A DNA stretch of 14,247 nt. Origin: an uncultured Bacilli bacterium. Lineage in GTDB: Bacteria; Bacillota_I; Bacilli_A; RF39; UBA660. The notes under the pieces are model-generated. The model was not told the DNA's origin. It was given only the letters and a program-made list of their open reading frames with translations, and did not search any database. Below are positions 8,118 through 13,408 of this stretch, piece by piece; position 1 is the stretch's first letter, and every line of letters begins with the position of its first letter. A program made the translations under genes and the position numbers. Location of the stretch: positions 1 to 14,247 of the forward strand of contig CALVIJ010000016.1 of the NCBI GenBank assembly GCA_944329505.1, written 5' to 3'.

Positions 8118-9012
8118 TTAACGTACCTCCTAACATATCTAAGAAACTTTCTAATCTTGTTTCCAAACCTGTAAATGAAGTACTATCATCGATAACAAGA
8201 TTTAAGTAAGGAATTTTTAATTTACGCATTGCTAGTTCATTTGCTAAACTATCAGGTGCACATGGAAAAGATGAAATAAAAATAATACCATTTATATTTT
8301 TTTGACTATAAACTATCGCCCCTAGATTATCTTTACTATATTTAAAATATAAATCTTTAGATAGTTTTTTACTTAAAGAATTAGTTATCTTAGAATCAAA
8401 CTTGTCCGAATAAATAACTTCAATACCATTTTTAATTAGATATTTAATGATATCTTTGCCAATCATGTCATCATATAAATTATAAGGATGTCCAACAATT
8501 AAAATTTTTATTGTCTTTAATTTTAACTTGTTTACATTTATAATATGATTTTTCTTAATTCGTTTTTTCTCTTTAGTATAAGCATACCTATAAGCTCTCC
8601 TAATTTCATATTTGTTTTTGTTTAATTCTTTTCCAATTTTATATAAACCTTTTTTAAGTGTATCCCCTTTTTCTAAATCAATATTGTAGTGTAAAAGATT
8701 TACTGAAAATTTATTTTTAACAATATCATAGGCAGCCCAGAAATTTGTACATGTTTGATTATTGTTTTTAAAATTACTAATTCGTGGTACTAAAATATAA
8801 TCACATTTATCCTTCAGATAATCGACATGTCCTAAATAATTTTTTAAAGATAAACACATTTCGTCATTAGCAATTTTAATTCCCCTATTTACAATATCTT
8901 GATTGGTTTCTGGACTAACTATATAAGGAACATCTAAACTATCCAAAAAATCTTTCCAAAACTCTCCATAATAATAATAAAACAGACTACGCGGAATACC
9001 CACTCTGCTCAT
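8110..9012 (-). CDS. DUF2229-like acyl-CoA dehydratase activase-related protein
   Basis: A 300-residue first gene of the operon. It begins VGIPRSLFYYYYGEFW, the hallmark start of the DUF2229 region of activase-related proteins (IGIPR, then an FW motif), followed by a SPET segment. Cysteines sit at C53 (NDEMCLSLK), C70, C88 (QTCTNFW) and C251 (SSFPCAPDSL). The C-terminal half (about 165-295) is Rossmann-like (KILIVGHPYNLYDD) and ends with TGLETRLESFLDML, closely matching the end of the next gene, so the two are distant relatives. Probably a cytoplasmic Fe-S partner of the HgdC-type activase. The ribosome site (GGTGAT) is weaker than its neighbours'. Molecular function is not established for this family to my knowledge. 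Confidence 0.75.
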   Translation of the reverse strand: MSRVGIPRSLFYYYYGEFWKDFLDSLDVPYIVSPETNQDIVNRGIKIANDEMCLSLKNYLGHVDYLKDKCDYILVPRISNFKNNNQTCTNFWAAYDIVKNKFSVNLLHYNIDLEKGDTLKKGLYKIGKELNKNKYEIRRAYRYAYTKEKKRIKKNHIINVNKLKLKTIKILIVGHPYNLYDDMIGKDIIKYLIKNGIEVIYSDKFDSKITNSLSKKLSKDLYFKYSKDNLGAIVYSQKNINGIIFISSFPCAPDSLANELAMRKLKIPYLNLVIDDSTSFTGLETRLESFLDMLGGTLND

Positions 9013-9049
9013 AATATCACCACTACAAATATATTATGGTTATTTAAAT

Positions 9050-9077
9050 TTTATGAATATTTATTTTGATCTGACAA
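9050..9077 (-). promoter_or_regulatory. Candidate promoter of the DUF2229/activase operon
   Basis: On the minus strand: TTGTCA (9077-9072), 16-base spacer, CATAAA (9055-9050), with a predicted start near 9043. It lies in the 90-base gap shared with the divergent DUF1540 gene. No convincing promoter for the DUF1540 gene was found in the same gap, so any signals there must overlap. Confidence 0.35.
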
Positions 9078-9102
9078 ATGATATTAATGGAGGTAATTTT
9101 AT

Positions 9103-9264
9103 ATGAATAATCAAAAAATAAATTGTACAGTTTATGACTGTAAACACTGTGATGTAATGAATGATTCGTGCAAATTAAATCAAATTAAAGTAGCATGTTG
9201 TTCAGCCCAAGATGAAAAAGAATCAACAATGTGTGATAATTATGTTAAAACAAAATTAGATTAA
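9103..9264 (+). CDS. Small cysteine-rich DUF1540 protein
   Basis: A 53-residue protein beginning MNNQKINCTVYDCKHC. It matches the DUF1540 pattern: C8-x4-C13-x2-C16-x6-C23 followed by KLNQIKV, then C32, C33 and a late C44 before DNYV. Seven cysteines in 53 residues imply metal binding (zinc or iron-sulfur), which is inference. A GGAGG site (9089-9093) lies 9 bases before the ATG, and a clear terminator follows at once, so it is a single-gene unit. It is transcribed away from the activase operon across a 90-base gap, which raises the possibility of shared control or a link to iron-sulfur chemistry. Function of the family is unknown. Confidence 0.85.
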   Translation: MNNQKINCTVYDCKHCDVMNDSCKLNQIKVACCSAQDEKESTMCDNYVKTKLD

Positions 9265-9293
9265 AACATATGCAAAATATGTTTTTATTTTTC
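9263..9293 (+). terminator. Terminator of the DUF1540 gene
   Basis: A perfect 9-base-pair stem, AAAACATAT (9263-9271) and ATATGTTTT (9277-9285), loop GCAAA, then a T-rich tail. The stem begins inside the stop codon of the small gene. Confidence 0.85.
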
Positions 9294-9321
9294 TAAAACT
9301 ATATGTGTTAAAGGAATTATT

Positions 9322-9330
9322 TGATATAAT
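9322..9330 (+). promoter_or_regulatory. Extended -10 promoter for the FemA/B-like gene
   Basis: TGATATAAT is a full extended -10 (TG, one base, then TATAAT at 9325-9330). No good -35 is present at 17 bases, as is usual for this promoter type. Predicted start near 9337, immediately before the GAGGAGG ribosome site at 9338-9344. Confidence 0.7.
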
Positions 9331-9351
9331 TAATAGTGAGGAGGCGTTTAT

Positions 9352-10599
9352 ATGCATATTAAATTACTTACAAATGCAGAATTTTTAGAGTTTTCAAAAT
9401 TATTTAAGCCAGGTTCTATTTACCAAACTCCTTATTACGCTTTTACAATGCATGAAGAAAACTATAGTTCGATGTTTGTCGGACTTGTTGACGGCAACAA
9501 ATTAAAAGCTGCTAGTTTAATTTTAGTTTATAAAGTAAATGGATTTAAATATGCTTTGGCGCCAAGAGGTTTTTTGATTGATTATAATAACGATGAATTA
9601 GTTACTACTTTTACAAAGTTAATTAAAAAATTTTTAGGCAAAAAAGATATTGTGGCAATTAAAATAAATCCAATGATTATTCGCAATGTATATAATAGTG
9701 CTGGACATGCCATTAGTACTAATGAATTGTATGATGTAACTTTTAATAGACTTAAAAATTTAGGATATTTTCATTTAGGATATAATAATTATTTTGAAGC
9801 CTTAAAACCCAGATTTGAAGCTTATATTAATCTAGATTTAGATTATATTAAATTATTTGGAAATATTGATAAAAGTCATCGAAACAAAATAAGAAAAGCC
9901 GTTCGTGATGGTATTAAAGTATACCACGGAACAATGAACGATTTAAAATACCTAGCTGAACAAACAAAAGGTAAATACCCTAGAGGATTATATTATTTTC
10001 AAAATTTATATAAATTTTTTGGCAGAGATAATTTGATAGATTTTTATTATAGTAAACTTGATACTACCGATTATTTACAATATACTCAAAAAAAATATAA
10101 TGAATATCACAAAAAAAGCGTAGAACTTAGTCAAAAATTAATTTCTAAACAAGGAAATTCTGAAAAATTGATTAATGAAAAATTAAATATAGATAAATAC
10201 GTTGTTAAATATCGTAATCAATTAGCTGAAGCAACCGAATTCTTAAAAAAATATCCCAACGGCATCGTAACTTCGACAGCTTTAATTATAAAATGGCAAG
10301 ATGAAGTATATTTAGCTATCGATGGTCACGATGAAAAGTATAAAAAATTTGGAGCAAAACACTTGATGATTTGGAAACTAATGGGAAGATATGCAAAATT
10401 AGGTTTCAAAAAGTTCCACTTAGGTGGTGTCAGCAATATTAATAAATTAAATAATAAATATAAAGGTTTAAATGAATTTAAATTAAATTTTCATGCCAAT
10501 ATTATAGAATATGCTGGTGATTTTGAATTAATCACTAATTCACCTCGTTATTTTGTTTATAAAAATTCATTTGGAATTACTGAAATGTTTAAAAAGTGA
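9352..10599 (+). CDS. FemA/FemB-family peptidoglycan bridge aminoacyltransferase
   Basis: A 415-residue protein of the FemA/FemB/FemX (MurM-like) family. These cytoplasmic enzymes use aminoacyl-tRNA to add cross-bridge amino acids to the lysine of lipid-linked peptidoglycan precursors. It has the family layout: a first GNAT-like half (1-150, with ALAPRGFLIDY at 68-78), a second half starting with NIDKSHRNKIRKA (171-183), a helical antiparallel arm rich in Lys/Gln/Glu (about 238-303), and the closing KFHLGGVSN (354-362) to GLNEFKLNF (372-380). Length is normal (about 410-420). Start is certain from GAGGAGG 7 bases upstream. Which amino acid and which bridge position cannot be told. It is monocistronic, bounded by its own promoter and terminator. 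The stop is TGA, followed at once by an in-frame TAA. Confidence 0.92.
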   Translation: MHIKLLTNAEFLEFSKLFKPGSIYQTPYYAFTMHEENYSSMFVGLVDGNKLKAASLILVYKVNGFKYALAPRGFLIDYNNDELVTTFTKLIKKFLGKKDIVAIKINPMIIRNVYNSAGHAISTNELYDVTFNRLKNLGYFHLGYNNYFEALKPRFEAYINLDLDYIKLFGNIDKSHRNKIRKAVRDGIKVYHGTMNDLKYLAEQTKGKYPRGLYYFQNLYKFFGRDNLIDFYYSKLDTTDYLQYTQKKYNEYHKKSVELSQKLISKQGNSEKLINEKLNIDKYVVKYRNQLAEATEFLKKYPNGIVTSTALIIKWQDEVYLAIDGHDEKYKKFGAKHLMIWKLMGRYAKLGFKKFHLGGVSNINKLNNKYKGLNEFKLNFHANIIEYAGDFELITNSPRYFVYKNSFGITEMFKK

Positions 10600-10626
10600 T
10601 AATTAAAACCAATTATCATTTTTTTA
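10597..10626 (+). terminator. Terminator of the FemA/B-like gene
   Basis: TGATAATT (10597-10604) pairs with AATTATCA (10611-10618) around AAAACC, followed by seven Ts. The TGA stop codon forms the first three bases of the stem. Confidence 0.88.
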
Positions 10627-10627
10627 T

Positions 10628-10648
10628 AAAAAAAAGAGCTTATAGCTC
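10628..10648 (-). terminator. Terminator of the rnc-yebC operon
   Basis: On the minus strand, GAGCT (10648-10644) pairs with AGCTC (10640-10636) around a three-base loop, followed by eight Ts (10635-10628). The TAA stop of the YebC-family gene (10642-10640) falls in the loop and stem. Confidence 0.78.
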
Positions 10649-11356
10649 TACATTATGATAGACATGTTGAACATCTTCTACCTCATCTAATAAACCAAGC
10701 ATTCTTTCAAAGATTTCCTTATCTTCTCCAGTCAAAGTCACCTTATCTTTTGGAAGCATAGTTATTTCATCTAAATCAAAACTGACATTAGGTAATTTAG
10801 CTGAAATTGCTTCTTTTATTTTATTTAAATCATTTGGTGCACCATAAACAATAATTTCATCATTATCTGTCTCAATATCATTAACATCTAATCCTGCCTC
10901 AACTAAGGCATCTAAAGTTTCTTCTTCTGACAATCCCTTAAAACTTACAATGCATAAATGATCATACATATAATTTACACTACCTTGTGCTCCCATTTTT
11001 ACATGACATTTATTAATAACTGCTCGAACACTACTAACAGATCTATTAACATTGTCAGTTAAACAAGCAATTATGGCTGTCGAACCAGCTGGTCCAAATA
11101 TTTCATAATTTACTTGAGTATAAGTCTCATCTGCTCCACTATTTACTTTTTCAATAGCTCTATTAATAATGTCATTTGGTACTTGTTCTTTTTTCGCTTT
11201 CTCAACTAGTCTTTTTAAAGTTGGATTACCTTCTAATTCAGTTCCTCCGTTTTTAGCAGCTTGATATACTTCTCTAGCATACATTGAATATAATTTAGCT
11301 TTAGCTGCTCCCGTTTTTTGAATACTTGCTTTTCTTACTTCATATGCTCTTCCCAT
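10640..11356 (-). CDS. YebC/YeeI-family protein (TACO1-like)
   Basis: A 238-residue YebC-family protein. The start MGRAYEVRKASIQKT resembles the YeeI/YeeN branch rather than the classic MAGHSKW form. Family signatures are visible: REVYQAAKNGG (28-38), a VPNDII segment (59-64), YEIFGPAGSTAII (84-96), LTDNVNRSVSSVR (99-111) and GSVNYMY (125-131). Older annotation calls these transcription regulators. Recent work on the family (as I recall it) points to a ribosome-associated role in relieving stalls at proline-rich stretches. It overlaps the end of rnc by 22 bases, and its ribosome site AAAGGAAG lies inside rnc, so the two are translationally linked. Length is normal. Confidence 0.9.
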   Translation of the reverse strand: MGRAYEVRKASIQKTGAAKAKLYSMYAREVYQAAKNGGTELEGNPTLKRLVEKAKKEQVPNDIINRAIEKVNSGADETYTQVNYEIFGPAGSTAIIACLTDNVNRSVSSVRAVINKCHVKMGAQGSVNYMYDHLCIVSFKGLSEEETLDALVEAGLDVNDIETDNDEIIVYGAPNDLNKIKEAISAKLPNVSFDLDEITMLPKDKVTLTGEDKEIFERMLGLLDEVEDVQHVYHNVEL

Positions 11357-12024
11357 ACTAAACTTCCTTTCTGTGCTTTATTTAAGGCATCTTTAGCTGC
11401 CTCTTGTTCAGCTGATTTTTTACTATGTGACCTACCAGTACCATATACAATATCATCAATAATTACTTCAACAGTAAATTTTTTATTATGTGACGGTCCG
11501 GTTTCACTTACTAATTTATATTCCAAACTACGCTTACCTGTTTGGACAAATTCTTGTAAAACTGATTTATAATCATCAAAGAAATCAACCTCATGATTTT
11601 CAATTATTGGAACTATATTTTGATAAAAGAATTCCTTTACTTTATCTAAACCCTGATCTAAATATAAGGCTCCTAAAAATGATTCAAAAATATCTGAAAC
11701 AATTGCTTTACGATATCTCCCACCATTTTCTTCTTCACCCTTACCAAGTTTTAAATATTTGTTTAAACCTAATTTAATTGAATATTCATAATTTGCCGTT
11801 TCACAAACATAATGAGCTCTTATTTTAGTCATTTCTCCCTCATTGTATTTATTACATTGATAAAGATAATCACTCATTAATAATTCTAAAACTGCATCAC
11901 CTAAAAACTCTAATCTCTCATAACTTTTAACTCCATGCTCATTAGAATAAGATGTATGAGCAAAAGCCGTTTCATAAAGAGAAAGATCATTAGGCTTTAT
12001 TCCTAATTTATTTAATAGTTCCAC
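11335..12024 (-). CDS. rnc: Ribonuclease III
   Basis: A 229-residue RNase III, cutting double-stranded RNA in rRNA processing and mRNA turnover. The endonuclease domain has the signature ERLEFLGDAVLELL (36-49). Catalytic acids E39, D43, D111 and E114 (SDIFESFLGALYLD) correspond to the E. coli set. The double-stranded RNA-binding domain covers about 152-218 (YKSVLQEFVQ, then GRSHSKKSAEQEAAKDAL). The start codon is GTG at 12024, supported by GAGGTG 6 bases upstream. The common Firmicute neighbours smc and ftsY are absent; here it leads a two-gene operon with the YebC-family gene. The ORFs read on the opposite strand in this region are shadows. Confidence 0.97.
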   Translation of the reverse strand: MELLNKLGIKPNDLSLYETAFAHTSYSNEHGVKSYERLEFLGDAVLELLMSDYLYQCNKYNEGEMTKIRAHYVCETANYEYSIKLGLNKYLKLGKGEEENGGRYRKAIVSDIFESFLGALYLDQGLDKVKEFFYQNIVPIIENHEVDFFDDYKSVLQEFVQTGKRSLEYKLVSETGPSHNKKFTVEVIIDDIVYGTGRSHSKKSAEQEAAKDALNKAQKGSLVWEEHMK

Positions 12025-12030
12025 TTAAAT

Positions 12031-12036
12031 CACCTC
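12031..12036 (-). promoter_or_regulatory. Ribosome binding site supporting the GTG start of rnc
   Basis: On the minus strand, GAGGTG is followed 6 bases later by GTG (12024-12022). No ATG lies at a better distance, so GTG is taken as the start. Confidence 0.8.
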
Positions 12037-12040
12037 GTAT

Positions 12041-12049
12041 ATTATAACA
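12041..12049 (-). promoter_or_regulatory. Proximal extended -10 promoter of rnc
   Basis: On the minus strand, TGTTATAAT is a full extended -10. The predicted start falls at or just before the ribosome site, giving a leader of about 12 bases. The -35 region (TTTTAA) is poor. Confidence 0.5.
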
Positions 12050-12259
12050 CTTATTTACTAAGTTTAAAACCCTATTCTTAAATGATTACTTGATTTAAAA
12101 TATTTTATCCATATATTATATGCAATAATGCAAATTCAGTATTATTATCTTTCCATTCATATTATACCATATTAAAATGTCAAAAAATCAATGTTTAATG
12201 AATAACCATAATCTTATAGACCGTTGTAGAATAATTTTGTTAATATTAGTTATTTACCT
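12050..12259. other. AT-rich intergenic region between rnc and yidD
   Basis: The divergent gap between rnc and yidD is 279 bases long in total. Apart from the promoters listed separately, this part holds no ORF with a ribosome site, no tRNA and no clear hairpin with a T run. An AATAAC (near 12201) and a GTTATT further on could pair, but the stem is too short and too distant to call. Simple AT-rich sequence dominates. Confidence 0.6.
12161..12169 (-). promoter_or_regulatory. Possible distal promoter for rnc-yebC
   Basis: On the minus strand, TGGTATAAT is an extended -10. Upstream TTGATT is at 19 bases, which is long, and TTGACA is at 11 bases, too short. If used, the leader to rnc would be about 130 bases. 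Confidence 0.4.
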
Positions 12260-12288
12260 TTTACATTTACACTTATTTTTAGTATAAT
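12260..12288 (+). promoter_or_regulatory. Promoter of the yidD operon
   Basis: -35 TTTACA (12260-12265), 17-base spacer, perfect -10 TATAAT (12283-12288). The predicted start near 12295 leaves only about 9 bases before the yidD ATG, with AGAGAG as a weak ribosome site. Confidence 0.78.
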
Positions 12289-12303
12289 TATTTAAGAGAG
12301 TAT

Positions 12304-12537
12304 ATGAAAAAAGTTTTAATAAAATTAATCAAATTATATCAAAAAATACCTGGACCATGGCACTCAGCGTGCAGGCATATTCCAACTTGTTCTAACTATG
12401 CGATTGAAGCCATTAAAGTTTACGGTTCCTTTAAAGGTGGAATGATGGCAATAAAAAGAATTTTAAAATGTAATCCATGGGGCTCTAGTGGCTATGATCC
12501 AGTAATTAAGGAGGATAAAAATGAAAAAAATTATTAA
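12304..12537 (+). CDS. yidD: Membrane protein insertion efficiency factor YidD
   Basis: A 77-residue YidD-family protein, thought to sit on the inner face of the membrane through its amphipathic N-terminus and assist YidC-dependent insertion. The diagnostic run is complete: IPGPWHSACRHIPTCSNYA (15-33), GSFKGG (41-46), and KCNPWGSSGYDP (55-66), with cysteines at 23, 29 and 56. The ribosome site is weak (AGAGAG, 3 bases before ATG) and the leader is predicted to be very short. Here it is not beside rnpA, rpmH or yidC; instead its last 17 bases overlap the start of a lipoprotein gene, whose strong AAGGAGG site lies inside yidD. Confidence 0.96.
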   Translation: MKKVLIKLIKLYQKIPGPWHSACRHIPTCSNYAIEAIKVYGSFKGGMMAIKRILKCNPWGSSGYDPVIKEDKNEKNY

Positions 12538-13387
12538 TATATTAGTATTAACTATATTAGTTTTTAGCTTAACTGGTTGTTTAAAACGTGATAATATGGA
12601 AGATATTACAATTTATACTACCAATTATCCAACCGAATATATTACTCAAAGATTGTATGGAGATTATAGTAGTGTTAAAAGTATATATCCCGACGGAGTT
12701 AATATTAATAACTATAAACTAACCGATAAACAACTTGAAGATTATAGTAATTCGGATCTATTTATCTTTAATGGCCTAAGTAATGAAAAAGATTATGTAG
12801 AACCAATGAGAGAAAATAATCGCGACTTAAAAATAATTGATACTACTCTATCAATGGAATATACTAATGGTATTGAAGAACTATGGTTAGATCCTTCTAA
12901 TTTTCTAATGATGGCTCAAAACATTAAAACTGGATTTGGCGAGTATATTGATAGTTATTATTTAACTAACAAAATCGAAGAAAATTATGAAAAATTAAAA
13001 ATTGAAGCCTCTAATTTAGATGCAAAAATTAAAGAAACGGTTACTAACGGTAATAGTAAAACAATTGTCGTTTCAAACAACTTATTTAAATACTTAGAAA
13101 AATATGGATTAACTGTTTATTCCTTAGACGAAGATAATAGCGACGTAAATGCCGTTTATAGAAAAGTTACCAATTTAATTAACAATGGTGACATTAAATA
13201 TATCTTTACAATTGCAAACGAAGAAAACAATTCAACAGTACAAAAATTAATAAATAATACAAATATAGAGGTTCAAAATTGGCACATTTTATCAAACTTA
13301 ACTGAAGATGAAAGAACTGAAAACGAAGATTACTTTACAATTATGAATTCCAATTTAGAATTACTTAAAAATGAATTATATAAATAG
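12521..13387 (+). CDS. ZnuA/PsaA-like substrate-binding lipoprotein with degenerate metal site
   Basis: A 288-residue lipoprotein. The signal runs to the lipobox LTGC with C20 as the lipid-bearing cysteine. The rest resembles the ZnuA/PsaA cluster-9 binding proteins of metal ABC importers: IYTTNYPTEYITQRL at 31-45, NGLSNEK after SDLFIFNG (78-85), LWLDP (121-125), a Glu/Lys-rich long linking helix (about 150-175), then IVVSNNLFKYLEKYGL (182-197). By eye alignment, the usual ligands are replaced: the His before Y..T is N64 (NINNY), the His of H-x-WLDP is E120, and the His/Glu after VxS is N186. Metal binding is therefore doubtful. No ABC permease or ATPase is in the window. It is co-transcribed with yidD through a 17-base overlap and ends at a strong terminator. 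Confidence 0.78.
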   Translation: MKKIINILVLTILVFSLTGCLKRDNMEDITIYTTNYPTEYITQRLYGDYSSVKSIYPDGVNINNYKLTDKQLEDYSNSDLFIFNGLSNEKDYVEPMRENNRDLKIIDTTLSMEYTNGIEELWLDPSNFLMMAQNIKTGFGEYIDSYYLTNKIEENYEKLKIEASNLDAKIKETVTNGNSKTIVVSNNLFKYLEKYGLTVYSLDEDNSDVNAVYRKVTNLINNGDIKYIFTIANEENNSTVQKLINNTNIEVQNWHILSNLTEDERTENEDYFTIMNSNLELLKNELYK

Positions 13388-13408
13388 CGAGCACTAGCTC
13401 GCTATTTT
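13382..13408. terminator. Bidirectional terminator between the lipoprotein and carboxypeptidase genes
   Basis: A perfect 11-base-pair stem, AAATAGCGAGC (13382-13392) and GCTCGCTATTT (13397-13407), with a four-base loop ACTA and T-rich sequence on both sides. The plus-strand TAG (13385-13387) lies in one arm, and the minus-strand TAG (13396-13394) lies in the loop. Confidence 0.9.

Noticed and set aside
6121..9012. A catabolic 2-hydroxyglutaryl-CoA or benzoyl-CoA pathway
   Set aside because: No CoA-transferase, ligase, dehydrogenase or beta-oxidation gene is present, and the two partner proteins look DUF2229/HGD-D-like rather than HgdA/HgdB.
10597..10602. TGA followed by in-frame TAA at the end of the FemA/B-like gene, suggesting TGA might encode tryptophan
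   Set aside because: Another gene stops at TGA inside an ATGA overlap (7053-7056), and the tryptophan codon I checked in topA is TGG. The standard bacterial code fits.
11318..11777. Two plus-strand ORFs (84 and 95 codons) opposite rnc
   Set aside because: They are antisense to the RNase III gene, overlap each other, have no ribosome site and show implausible composition.
12119..12168. Short ORFs of about 14-16 codons in the rnc-yidD gap, on either strand
   Set aside because: They lack ribosome sites and have low-complexity AT-rich content.
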